Assembly (NCBI RefSeq): GCF_021568285.1
Contig: NZ_JAKGTQ010000001.1
Span: 62,001 to 126,000, forward strand
From: Rheinheimera sp. UJ63
GTDB lineage: Bacteria; Pseudomonadota; Gammaproteobacteria; Enterobacterales; Alteromonadaceae
DNA length: 64,000 bases
Direction of reading: 5' to 3'
Part shown: positions 16,359-25,059 of the stretch, in pieces
Position numbering within the stretch: position 1 is the stretch's first letter
Layout of the letters: the number at the start of each line of letters is the position of its first letter
Program-made: the position numbers and the translations under genes
The notes under the pieces: generated by a model
Told to the model about the DNA's origin: nothing
Database searches by the model: none
The model's input: only the letters and a program-made list of their open reading frames with translations

Positions 16359-18629
16359 TTAGCGATCCAACTCCATCACTTTGCTCCACGCCGCCACGAA
16401 ATCGTTAACGAATTTCTGCTTAGAGGTATCAAAGGCATAAACCTCGGCCACCGCACGCAGCTCTGAATTTGACCCAAAAATCAGATCCACTGACGTTGCC
16501 GTCCATTTTTGTGCGCCTGATTTGCGATCAAAGCCCTCGTAAACGCCATCGGTAGCCGACTTTTTCCACACGGTTGACATGTCTAACAAGTTAACGAAAA
16601 AGTCGTTATTTAATGTGCCAGGTTTAGTGGTTAACACACCGTGTTTACTGCCACTGTGGTTAGCATCGAGTGCCCGTAAGCCGCCTACTAGCACCGTCAT
16701 TTCCGGTACGCTCAGATCTAACTGATCGGCTTTATCCACTAACATTTCCGTTGGTGAGCGGTAGCTGTTTTTGCTGTCAAAGTAGTTTCTAAAACCGTCT
16801 GCACTTAACTCTAACAAACTGAACGAATTGACGTCGGTTTGCGCTTGAGTAGCATCACCGCGACCCGGTGTAAAAGGCACATTAACAGTATAACCGGCAT
16901 CTTTTGCGGCTTTTTCAATCGCCGCAGCACCGCCTAACACGATTAAATCCGCTAACGACACTTGGCGTCTATTAGAGCGCGCATTAAAGGTTTTTTGCAC
17001 TTCGGTTAACGCCGCTAACACCTTGGCGGTTTCAGCTGGGTTATTCACCGCCCAGTCTTTTTGCGGTGCTAACGCAATACGCGCACCATTTGCGCCGCCC
17101 CGCATATCAGATTGCCGGTAACTGGCTGCAGAAGCCCAAGCCACGCGCACTAACTCAGGCACGCTTAAACCCGTTTCTAAAATCTTGGCTTTAAGATCTT
17201 TAACGGCTTTGGCATCAAGGGTCGATTTAGTTTTTTCATCAATCGGATCTTGCCACACCAAGATATCTTGCGGCACGTCTTTACCCAAGAAGTTACGTGG
17301 TGGTCCCATATCGCGGTGCGTTAACTTGTACCAAGCCTTAGCAAAAGCTAAACGATACTCTTCAGGATCAGCTAAAAAGCGCTCCGCAATTTTGCGATAT
17401 TCCGGATCCACTTTTAACGCCATATCGGCGGTGGTCATCACGGGCGGGTTAAATTTACCTTTAATATGCGCATCCGGTACTACGGTATGTAATGACTCAT
17501 CAGTAGGGATCCATTGAATAGCACCGGCTGGGCTACGTGTTTGTTTCCACTCGAAATTCAGTAAATTGCTTAAATACAGCGAAGTCCAACGCGTTGGTGC
17601 TTGTGTCCAGGCGCCTTCTAAACCACTGGTGACGGTATCTTCAGAGTGACCTTTACCGCATTTGTTTTTCCAGCCTAAACCTTGCTCTTCAATACCGGCA
17701 GCAGCAGGCTCTGCACCTACACAATCCGCGGGTTTGTGCGCACCGTGCATCTTACCGAAAGTGTGACCGCCGGCAATCAACGCCAAGGTTTCTTCGTCGT
17801 TCATAGCCATCCGCTCAAACGCGACCCGAATGTTTTTCGCTGAGCCCATAGGATCCGGCACGCCTTTTGGCCCTTCTGGATTGACATAAATTAAGCCCAT
17901 GTGGGTGGCACCTAACGGCCGTTGTAACTTGCCATCGCGATCTTCACGATCACTGGCTAACATTTCGACTTCTGGCCCCCAGTACACCATATCTGGTTCC
18001 CAGTCGTCCGCTCGGCCACCAGCAAAGCCGTAGGTTTTAAAACCCATATTTTCCAGCGCAACGTTACCTGCTAGCACCATTAAATCAGACCACGATAACG
18101 ACTCACCGTATTTTTGTTTAATTGGCCATAACAAACGACGAGCTTTGTCCAAATTGCCATTATCAGGCCAGCTATTTAGCGGATCAAAGCGTTGCTGACC
18201 ACCACCGGCGCCACCACGGCCATCAAGGGTGCGATAAGTACCCGCGCTGTGCCAGGTCATCCGAATAAAAAACGGGCCATAGTTGCCGAAGTCGGCAGGC
18301 CACCAATCTTGAGAAGTGGTCAGTAATTTATCGATATCTTGTTTAACTTTATCCAGATCCAGTTTGTTAAAAGCATCGGCGTAACTAAAGTTGGCGCCAT
18401 AGGGATTTGAACGCGCATCATGATCGCGCAGTGCAGACAGATCCAGCTGATCCGGCCACCAGAATTGATTACTTCTCGCTTGGCCTTCTTTAGCCATGCC
18501 TGTGCCCACTGCACCTTTGGGCTTGGTCATTTCGGCTTTACCATGATTGTCACTTAAGGCACTGCCAGACAACAGCAACATACTCATGGCTATCGCCACA
18601 GCGGTTTTATTAAAACGTGGTGTTTTCAT
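16359..18629 (-). CDS. katG: Catalase-peroxidase KatG with signal peptide (periplasmic form)
   Basis: A bifunctional haem catalase-peroxidase of 756 residues that removes hydrogen peroxide. The N-terminal half has distal R123, W126 and H127 ([11 protein letters not shown]), proximal H289 (IAGGHTFGK), and Y248 and M274, which together with W126 can form the family's Trp-Tyr-Met adduct. The C-terminal half is the usual degenerate duplicate. Unlike the common cytosolic KatG it begins with a clear signal peptide (about residues 1-26, cleavage near SALS/DN), so it should act in the periplasm, like KatP or CpeB. AAAGGA precedes ATG 18629. It is monocistronic. Confidence 0.95.
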   Translation of the reverse strand: MKTPRFNKTAVAIAMSMLLLSGSALSDNHGKAEMTKPKGAVGTGMAKEGQARSNQFWWPDQLDLSALRDHDARSNPYGANFSYADAFNKLDLDKVKQDIDKLLTTSQDWWPADFGNYGPFFIRMTWHSAGTYRTLDGRGGAGGGQQRFDPLNSWPDNGNLDKARRLLWPIKQKYGESLSWSDLMVLAGNVALENMGFKTYGFAGGRADDWEPDMVYWGPEVEMLASDREDRDGKLQRPLGATHMGLIYVNPEGPKGVPDPMGSAKNIRVAFERMAMNDEETLALIAGGHTFGKMHGAHKPADCVGAEPAAAGIEEQGLGWKNKCGKGHSEDTVTSGLEGAWTQAPTRWTSLYLSNLLNFEWKQTRSPAGAIQWIPTDESLHTVVPDAHIKGKFNPPVMTTADMALKVDPEYRKIAERFLADPEEYRLAFAKAWYKLTHRDMGPPRNFLGKDVPQDILVWQDPIDEKTKSTLDAKAVKDLKAKILETGLSVPELVRVAWASAASYRQSDMRGGANGARIALAPQKDWAVNNPAETAKVLAALTEVQKTFNARSNRRQVSLADLIVLGGAAAIEKAAKDAGYTVNVPFTPGRGDATQAQTDVNSFSLLELSADGFRNYFDSKNSYRSPTEMLVDKADQLDLSVPEMTVLVGGLRALDANHSGSKHGVLTTKPGTLNNDFFVNLLDMSTVWKKSATDGVYEGFDRKSGAQKWTATSVDLIFGSNSELRAVAEVYAFDTSKQKFVNDFVAAWSKVMELDR

Positions 18630-19002
18630 TATAAGGTTCCTTTGCGTTTACGTTTCTACACCTGTAGTAAAAACGGTATTTCACTCTAAAGATTGCAGCG
18701 CAGTCGTGTGAGCTACAAGTTGATTTACCCATGCCGGCATGTCTGTTTGGCTTGGATAACAACGCACTAAAAGAGTATAGCAATTGGCTAATAGATTAGA
18801 GTGAATTAAAACGATTGCCTTAATCGACTAATATGATGAAAGCAGAATGCGATGGGCAAATGGCCGTTATGCATCGATGTAGCTGATGTAAACAGTTTGA
18901 GGACCTTAGCTGACATAAAAAAATCGCTGGTAGCTTAAGCTGACCAGCGATTTTTCAGTAAGTTAAGCCAAAAAGATTAGCCCAACAAGAAAGGTCGATT
19001 GA
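18630..19002. other. Intergenic region upstream of katG
   Basis: About 370 bp. It holds the katG promoter and, at 18919-18955, the terminator of the M16 peptidase operon. No OxyR site could be assigned with confidence. Confidence 0.5.
18919..18955 (-). terminator. Terminator of the M16 peptidase operon
   Basis: A perfect 13-bp stem, AAAAATCGCTGGT (18919-18931) with ACCAGCGATTTTT (18943-18955). The loop contains the palindrome AGCTTAAGCT. It ends in T-runs in either direction and lies just past the end of the minus-strand peptidase gene. Confidence 0.85.
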
Positions 19003-20463
19003 TTAACGACTGGCGGCAAAGCCATCCGCTTGAATTGATACCCGAGTCACTTCGCCCAGCGTTTGCGCAAAAGATGCTAGCTCATCTGCCTTACCCACTA
19101 ACACAAACTGCAACTGTTGCTGTGGGAAATATTGCTGAATCAGCCGCTGTGTGTCAGCTAAGGTCAGGCTATCCACTTTTTGCTCAAAGTCGTTAATGTA
19201 GCCCTTATCTAGCTGATACAAATGCATATTACCGAGTAAATTCGCTAACTGGCTATTCGTTTCATAATCTGGTGGAAACTGGCCTTTCACATAAGCTTTA
19301 GCCGAGTCTAAGGTGGCCTGGTCGATGCCCTGCTGCCACAGTTTACTGTAGGTTTTCAGCGCCAATTCAATGGTTTGTTGACTGGTTTCGCTGCGGGTAA
19401 AGGTACTGATCTGAAAAGCACCACCGCGGCTTAACGCACTAAAACCTGAACGCGCGCCATAGGTCAGCCCGCTGTTAACGCGCAGCTCATCATTTAACCA
19501 TGAGGTAAAACGGCCACCTAAAATGGTATTGACCACTTCTAAGCCAACAAAATCAGGGTTGTTTTGACTTACCCCGACACCACCGAACATCAATGTGGTC
19601 TCAGTCGCATCGGCTTTATCGACTAACAACACCCGCGCTTTGCTGGGCTTACTGACCTCAGCTAATGCTGGTTTTGCTGCACTTTGGCCTTGCCAGTCAG
19701 CAAAACGCGCCGTCAGTTGTGCTGTCAGCTCGCTCACTTGAAAATCACCGGTGACCACAATGGCAATATTATCCGGTTGATAATAACGCTGATAAAACTC
19801 AGTAACCGCTTTTAAATCCAGTGAAGCTAATGATTGCTCACTGCCGCTTCTGGCTTTGGCGTAAGGATGGCTGCCATATAGCAGTGCATCAAAATAACTG
19901 CCAATCACATTTCTCGGGCTTTCTTTGGCTTGTTGCTGTTGTGCCACTAACCGCGCATGTAATTTGCTAAATTCTGTCGTATCAAACGTCGGTTGCCTTA
20001 GCACCGCCGCTAAAATATCCAGCATACTGTCGGTATCTTTTTGCATAAAGTTCATGCTGAGGTAGCTGGCTTCTTTACCGGCCACGCTATTTAAACTGGC
20101 ACCAATAAAATCCGTGGCTTGCTCTAGCTGTTGCTTGTTTTTATCGCCAGCACCTAACAACAGGCTTTGTGCGGTTAAAAAGGCTTCGCCACCGCGCTGA
20201 TCCAGCACGGCACCGGCGCTAATGACCGCTTGCACACTTAATAAAGGCACTTCATGTTGCGGCATTAAATACAGCGTTAAGCCATTGGGCAGCACCATTT
20301 GCTGATAATCCGGTAACTTAAATGCCGATACCGACGGTGCGTTATCGCTAGCATTTGACGCAGGGGCGGATACTGCAGGTGCAGTCAGGCTGCAACCACT
20401 GAGCACAAGGCTGGTGGCCAGCACAAGACCTACCGCTAGCTTATTCTTGATAAAGTGTTTCAT
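19003..20463 (-). CDS. M16-family peptidase-like lipoprotein, zinc motif absent
   Basis: A 486-residue protein with a lipoprotein leader (LVLSGCS) and two M16 (pitrilysin/insulinase-type) domains. At the place where active members have HxxEH it reads LTAQSLLLGAG, so the zinc site is lost. The glycine-rich loop region, such as GGRFTSWLNDELR, is retained. In bacterial and mitochondrial M16B pairs one subunit supplies zinc and the other supplies substrate contacts. This is probably the non-catalytic partner of the upstream gene. Its ATG overlaps the upstream stop by 4 bp. Location: the outer leaflet of the inner membrane, or the outer membrane facing the periplasm. Confidence 0.88.
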   Translation of the reverse strand: MKHFIKNKLAVGLVLATSLVLSGCSLTAPAVSAPASNASDNAPSVSAFKLPDYQQMVLPNGLTLYLMPQHEVPLLSVQAVISAGAVLDQRGGEAFLTAQSLLLGAGDKNKQQLEQATDFIGASLNSVAGKEASYLSMNFMQKDTDSMLDILAAVLRQPTFDTTEFSKLHARLVAQQQQAKESPRNVIGSYFDALLYGSHPYAKARSGSEQSLASLDLKAVTEFYQRYYQPDNIAIVVTGDFQVSELTAQLTARFADWQGQSAAKPALAEVSKPSKARVLLVDKADATETTLMFGGVGVSQNNPDFVGLEVVNTILGGRFTSWLNDELRVNSGLTYGARSGFSALSRGGAFQISTFTRSETSQQTIELALKTYSKLWQQGIDQATLDSAKAYVKGQFPPDYETNSQLANLLGNMHLYQLDKGYINDFEQKVDSLTLADTQRLIQQYFPQQQLQFVLVGKADELASFAQTLGEVTRVSIQADGFAASR

Positions 20464-21800
20464 TGATCGGTCTCCTCGTTAGCGGCCAAAATGCCAACGG
20501 TACGGTTTGCCCGAGTTAAATAGCGTGCGGCCACCCGTTGAATATCGGCGGCACTCACTTGATTAAACAGTTCGGCTGTTTGATATAACTTGCGGTAATC
20601 ACCAAAATACAATTGGTAAGTACCAATGTTATCGGCTTTACCATTAATGGTTTGCATCTCGCGATAAAAATTCATTAGCTGAATATTTTTAGCTTTTTCG
20701 AGCTCATTCGCGGTTACGCCGTTTTGGGCCAACGCGCTTAGCGCCTGCAATAACGCTTGTTCTAAAGTGCTTGCCGCAACCCCGGGGCGAGCTACGGCAT
20801 AGATATAAAATAAATTGGGATCAAACGATAACGGCACATTGGTGAACACGTTGGTGGCAAGTTGTTGCTCAACGAGGGCTTGATGCAAACGCGAGCTATT
20901 GCCGCTGCTTAAAATGGTGCTAAGTAGCTCTAACGCATAGTAATCGGCATCGGAGGTCGCAGGAACATGATAGCCCAGCATAATATTGGCTGAGGTGGCG
21001 GAGGCTTTAGTCACAAACACCCTGCGCTCACCCGTTTGCTCTGGCTCGACGGTTTTTACCGCGCGCGGTGCCGGTTGCGCGGGGATCGGCGCAAAATATT
21101 GCTCGGCTAAACGTTTTACTTCCGCAAGGGTCACGGCACCGGCAATCACCACTACCGCGTTATTCGGTGCATAATAAGTTTTATGATACTGCTCTAGATC
21201 CTTGATGTCCCAGGATTGAATATCTGACTCATGCCCGATTACCGACCAACTATAAGGATGTGCTTGAAAGGCCACGCCTTTCAATGCTTCGCTTAAGGTA
21301 CGGTAATTGGAGTTTTCCAAGCCGGTGCTGCGCTCAGAGATCACCACGCCGGTTTCACTGGCTACCATGTCTGGATCAATATCTAAATCGGCAATGCGAT
21401 CCGCTTCTAAATCAAAGATCGTTTCCAGTGCGGTGTTCGGAAACCAGTTGGTATACACGGTTAAATTTTCCGTGGTATAGGCGTTATTCGCACCACCTGC
21501 TGCTTCCATCACCTGGTCAAACATTTTCGGGCCGTATTTTTTTGAACCGTTAAACATCATGTGCTCAAAAAAATGTGAAATGCCGGTAATGCCGGGCGCT
21601 TCGTTGCGTGAGCCGACTTTCCAAAATAAATACATATTAGCATTCGGGATCGAGTGATCTTCTAACACTAAAATTTGCATACCGTTTTCAAGGGTAAATT
21701 GCTGAACTTGCCCCGCGGTATTCGCCAGTGCCGGCAAGGCGGTAATGCTCGCCAGCCCCAGCCAACACGCCCAGCGTCTGGCGGTGGAAAAAAATGTCAT
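20460..21800 (-). CDS. M16-family zinc metallopeptidase (active subunit)
   Basis: A 446-residue exported peptidase. The signal peptide ends near ALPALA. The inverted zinc motif HFFEH appears in GISHFFEHMMFNGSKKYG, with the downstream glutamate ligand in the ETIFDLEADRI helix. The ENLTVYTNWFP strand is typical of bacterial M16B enzymes. It degrades peptides in the periplasm, probably as a heterodimer with the following gene, which lacks the zinc motif. AAGGAG precedes ATG 21800. The two genes overlap by ATGA. Confidence 0.92.
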   Translation of the reverse strand: MTFFSTARRWACWLGLASITALPALANTAGQVQQFTLENGMQILVLEDHSIPNANMYLFWKVGSRNEAPGITGISHFFEHMMFNGSKKYGPKMFDQVMEAAGGANNAYTTENLTVYTNWFPNTALETIFDLEADRIADLDIDPDMVASETGVVISERSTGLENSNYRTLSEALKGVAFQAHPYSWSVIGHESDIQSWDIKDLEQYHKTYYAPNNAVVVIAGAVTLAEVKRLAEQYFAPIPAQPAPRAVKTVEPEQTGERRVFVTKASATSANIMLGYHVPATSDADYYALELLSTILSSGNSSRLHQALVEQQLATNVFTNVPLSFDPNLFYIYAVARPGVAASTLEQALLQALSALAQNGVTANELEKAKNIQLMNFYREMQTINGKADNIGTYQLYFGDYRKLYQTAELFNQVSAADIQRVAARYLTRANRTVGILAANEETDQ

Positions 21801-21915
21801 AACAGCTCCTTAACGATTACCTGTGCGGTAAATGAGTGCAACACGATATACTTGCTGGCATAGGCTGTAAAGCAAGGCTCAGCCTTAAAACCGCGCTTAT
21901 GGTTTACATTACTGA

Positions 21916-22392
21916 TTATTTTAATAACAAATCGTCGCTGATCGGGATAAACCGGCTCGCTGCATTCACTAAGGCTTGCGCGGTGAGGCTTGGCACGCCA
22001 TACACTTCGACTTCGGTGTGATATTTGTCAATTAGCCGCTGTGCTAACAGTGCAAAATCGCCATCGCCCGAGAGTAAGATCAGTGTGTCACTACTGGCAC
22101 CGTATTCAATCGCATCTAACGTAATACCGACATCCCAATCGCCCTTTGCACTGCCATCAGCGCGTTGTATAAAAGGCTTTAATTTCACTTCAAAACCGAT
22201 AGCCCGCAGAATATTTTGAAATTGCCGCTGCTTTTCATCGCCACGTTCAATGGCATAGGCAATCGCTTTGACTACGGTACGATTAGCCGTAGCCAGGCGC
22301 CAGAAGGCGTTGTAATCAAAGTTGCGCTGATAGGCTTCTCGGCTGGTGTAGTAGATGTTTTGCACATCGACCAGAATGGTCACACTGCTCAT
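21916..22392 (-). CDS. NYN-domain (LabA/DUF88-type) putative RNase
   Basis: A 158-residue protein with the PIN-like NYN fold. The acidic active-site residues are visible in TILVDVQNIYY (Asp and Asn near 8-11), GDWDVGITLDAI and LLSGDGDFALLAQ. NYN proteins are Mg-dependent ribonucleases or RNA-binding regulators. LabA of cyanobacteria belongs here, and bacterial homologues are usually uncharacterised. The full fold is present with no extra domain. It stands alone between the M16 operon and a hypothetical gene. Confidence 0.88.
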   Translation of the reverse strand: MSSVTILVDVQNIYYTSREAYQRNFDYNAFWRLATANRTVVKAIAYAIERGDEKQRQFQNILRAIGFEVKLKPFIQRADGSAKGDWDVGITLDAIEYGASSDTLILLSGDGDFALLAQRLIDKYHTEVEVYGVPSLTAQALVNAASRFIPISDDLLLK

Positions 22393-22520
22393 CGAAATAC
22401 TCGTTAAAGAGAAAAAGCCACGCTAACTGGCAATGTAGCGTAGCGCAAGCTTTTTAATGGCGCGCTGCGGCTAATGCCGATAACACTGAGGCAGACAACC
22501 GCCGGAGTGCCGAAGCCTGT

Positions 22521-23138
22521 TCAGCCCGGTTTCACAACAAAATCCCGTGCTCCTAACTCTTTTGCTAAAGCACGTAAGGCGCTTTGCTGTTTTACCGGCT
22601 GATACGCAAAACAACTGACATACAAGCCAGCGTCACTGGCGGTGTGAATAAACTGGCAAACCTCACTAAAGCCATGCTGTTTTGGCTGAACAAGCTGCTG
22701 ATAAGCGGGCGGATTGGTGGCCGGTAAAAAAATCTCGATGCGCTCTACTTCAAGATCGATTAATTGCTGACAAAGCTCTACAGCCATGTCTGCCGCGACC
22801 AAACCATAGCTCACCAACGTGATCGGTACGCCATGGCGTTGCTGTTTAAAAGCCGGTATCACCTGTTTTAATAAATCGAGCTGTAATAACGGATCACCAA
22901 TACCCGCTATTGCCATACCCTGCAGCTCAAACTCGGTAGAGGCTTGCTGCTCATAACCGGCAACATAAGCCTGCTCTGCAGCATCAAGCAGTTGCTCAGC
23001 CGTTGGCGCAGCAGCCAGTTGCGTTAATAAGGTGCGGTTATCGCCAAATGTTAATAACGACTGTGCTGCTGGAAGTTCACTGCCACATTGCAGGGTTAAA
23101 CGCTGATCATCAAAATATCGAAAAGGGCTGGCACTCAT
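22521..23138 (-). CDS. Hypothetical protein, radical-SAM-like barrel lacking the cluster motif
   Basis: A 205-residue protein. The central part, AIAGIGDPLLQLDLLKQVIPAF then VPITLVSYGLVA, resembles the GxGEP/TNG strands of radical-SAM activase-type barrels. ERIEIFLPATNPPAYQQLVQP resembles the substrate-strand region of the same families. No CxxxCxxC motif exists anywhere: the cysteines are isolated (QCGSE, ELCQQ, EVCQF, SCFAY). It may be a degenerate relative that lost its iron-sulfur cluster. The family call is tentative. GGAG precedes ATG 23138. Confidence 0.55.
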   Translation of the reverse strand: MSASPFRYFDDQRLTLQCGSELPAAQSLLTFGDNRTLLTQLAAAPTAEQLLDAAEQAYVAGYEQQASTEFELQGMAIAGIGDPLLQLDLLKQVIPAFKQQRHGVPITLVSYGLVAADMAVELCQQLIDLEVERIEIFLPATNPPAYQQLVQPKQHGFSEVCQFIHTASDAGLYVSCFAYQPVKQQSALRALAKELGARDFVVKPG

Positions 23139-23301
23139 AGTGTCTCCTGCATACCGCTAAATAGAGCAAACAGCATGACAAAATGCCGCCACCATCGCAA
23201 GGCAGTTATACCTTACGGCTGAAAGCCTACATGACAAAAGGGGCGATATCATGCTAAAAGCTAAGCAACAAACCGCCATTTTATAGCCATTGGAGTGATC
23301 T

Positions 23302-24099
23302 GTGAGCACATTAACCCAGCTAGCCTTAATACTTTTTTGTTTACTGCTGTTCCCCGTACCAGCAGCCAGTGCGCAAGACAGTGCTTTGCGCTATCAGCCA
23401 GAACAACAGATCTTGCCAACGCTTCCGGTGTTGGAGCAAAAAGCCTTAGCTGAAAACAAATTGTTACTCGTTGCGTTGGGTGCAAGCTGGTGTCATGACA
23501 GTGTGGCGTTACTGGAACACTTTGCCGAGCCGACCTTAGCTGCCGCCTTAGCCGAACGGTTTGAAATAGTGTTGGTTGATGTCGCTTATTTACAATATGG
23601 TCAAGCCACCACCACGCGCTATCAGCTGCCCCTTTATTACGGCACGCCGACAGTGATGATTATTGACCCCAGTAATCGCCAGCTATTGAATAAACCCGAT
23701 TTAATGCAGTGGACCAATGCCGCCTCTTTTGATGAAGCTGCCTACCAGCAGTATTTTTTAACCACCCACTTTAAACAACAATTTACCCAAACACAGCAAC
23801 CTGCACTAACTGAGGCCTTGCAACAGCAAATTCGTGATTTTGAAGAGCAACAAGCGGCCACCTTAGCAATAGGTTATCAGCACTTAGGCCCGTTGCTTGC
23901 CGCCATGAAGAGCGATGCTCAAGCCGATCGTGCTGAGTTTATGGCCGTTTGGGATGAAGTAAGACGTTTTCGCGGCCGTATTATTGCCGATGTGCAAGCG
24001 CTGCAACAAGCCGCGGCACTTGATGCCAGCTCGCCGTTAAAGATACCAAGCTACACCGCGTTTAGTTTTCTAAAACCGGCCGAAGCGGACAAAGAATAA
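23302..24099 (+). CDS. Exported thioredoxin-like protein with a single active-site cysteine
   Basis: A 265-residue protein starting at GTG 23302, with GGAG at 23292-23295. The signal peptide ends near AASAQ. A thioredoxin fold follows with GASWCHDS in the active-site position: Cys-His-Asp-Ser, so only one cysteine, and the mature protein has no other. The cis-Pro strand YGTPTVMIID is present. The C-terminal ~100 residues are helical and not recognised. A monothiol site argues against classical disulfide reduction; it may bind or glutathionylate a partner. It is convergent with the SOUL gene 20 bp away. Confidence 0.8.
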   Translation: MSTLTQLALILFCLLLFPVPAASAQDSALRYQPEQQILPTLPVLEQKALAENKLLLVALGASWCHDSVALLEHFAEPTLAAALAERFEIVLVDVAYLQYGQATTTRYQLPLYYGTPTVMIIDPSNRQLLNKPDLMQWTNAASFDEAAYQQYFLTTHFKQQFTQTQQPALTEALQQQIRDFEEQQAATLAIGYQHLGPLLAAMKSDAQADRAEFMAVWDEVRRFRGRIIADVQALQQAAALDASSPLKIPSYTAFSFLKPAEADKE

Positions 24100-24118
24100 A
24101 AAATCACGTTGTGTTGCG

Positions 24119-24739
24119 CTATGGTGCAACAATCACTGGCACTAACACTTCATTGCGACGCATAAACCAAGGCATTAATGGCGGGTTATAACGAGCCCAA
24201 GACGGCTCACCCGCTACTTGGTATCCCTTGTCGTTGATCCATTGCATCAATTTCTCTTTGTGGCGCAAATAGCCCTTCTCATTCCAAAAACCGGAATAAG
24301 TGATAGCGGCCATGCGTTGTGCTGGCACTTGCCGAATTTTGACTAAAGGGTCACGCGGCTCTGGAATGGTCTCAAGCGTAAACTCTGCTGGCATCATAAA
24401 ACTGACTAACCAATGCCCGGCTTGCTGTTGCTGGCCGACCGGTGTGGTCATATCAATTTTTTGCCCTTCTGCAGCTTGACCAACCGGTGTGGTCATAGCA
24501 ATGTCTTGCCGAGCGGCATTATTACCCGAAATGTATTTAAACAAACGCTGAAACGCCGCATTACCTGCCTCATCAAACTCGGCCGCAACGGCGGTTTCTG
24601 CCACGATATGCGGCTCGTATAAGCGCAGTTCAAAATCGCGCTCAGACACTTCAACCGCATATTTTGCCTCTTCAATAGCCAACGCTTTAACCGCGAAAAG
24701 CGACAACAGTAATAACAGAGTTGTTCTTAATAATGTCAT
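24119..24739 (-). CDS. SOUL haem-binding family protein
   Basis: A 206-residue exported protein with a leader ending near AVKALA. The SOUL/HBP fold is seen in YEVxxxxxFELRLYEPHIVAET-type opening strands, a duplicated MTTPVGQ motif (AMTTPVGQ and DMTTPVGQ), VSFMMPAEF and a final NEVLVPV strand. Eukaryotic members bind haem or fatty acids; bacterial homologues are mostly uncharacterised. The usual KIAMTSPV signature is close to QDIAMTTPV here. AAGGA precedes the ATG. Confidence 0.88.
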   Translation of the reverse strand: MTLLRTTLLLLLSLFAVKALAIEEAKYAVEVSERDFELRLYEPHIVAETAVAAEFDEAGNAAFQRLFKYISGNNAARQDIAMTTPVGQAAEGQKIDMTTPVGQQQQAGHWLVSFMMPAEFTLETIPEPRDPLVKIRQVPAQRMAAITYSGFWNEKGYLRHKEKLMQWINDKGYQVAGEPSWARYNPPLMPWFMRRNEVLVPVIVAP

Positions 24740-25059
24740 TTTAAATATCCTTAGATTGAACGCGCATTACCTAGGAAACGGCAACACAGCATTCGGTTGT
24801 TAGGGCTATCAACGCGCTTAAGCCACAATACGATCAATTTCACGGCGGTTTTATTTATTAAAGATGAGAGGGGTTACTCCGAATCACGGCATCGGCATAA
24901 CAACGCTTGATGAAACAGTACTTTTACTGAAGGATAACAGGCAGTCTAAACAGTGTAGAGATTGCAGCAGGCGCTGCTGCAACGCCCTACTGCAGCAGAT
25001 AGGTAGATAAATGCGGTAGGGCCAAAATCGCGCCCTACTGCACATTTTAAAGCTAAGGC
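24740..25059. other. Intergenic region with CGCCCTACTGCA direct repeat and hairpin
   Basis: 320 bp. CGCCCTACTGCA occurs twice (about 24983 and 25031). The second copy pairs with GCGGTAGGG at 25013-25021, forming a hairpin (25013-25041) just beyond the amidohydrolase stop that could serve as its terminator, though no T-run follows. Nothing else is recognised. Confidence 0.5.

Noticed and set aside
24983..25042. CGCCCTACTGCA pair as a tandem repeat array
   Set aside because: There are only two copies, and the second is better explained as one arm of a hairpin after the amidohydrolase gene.
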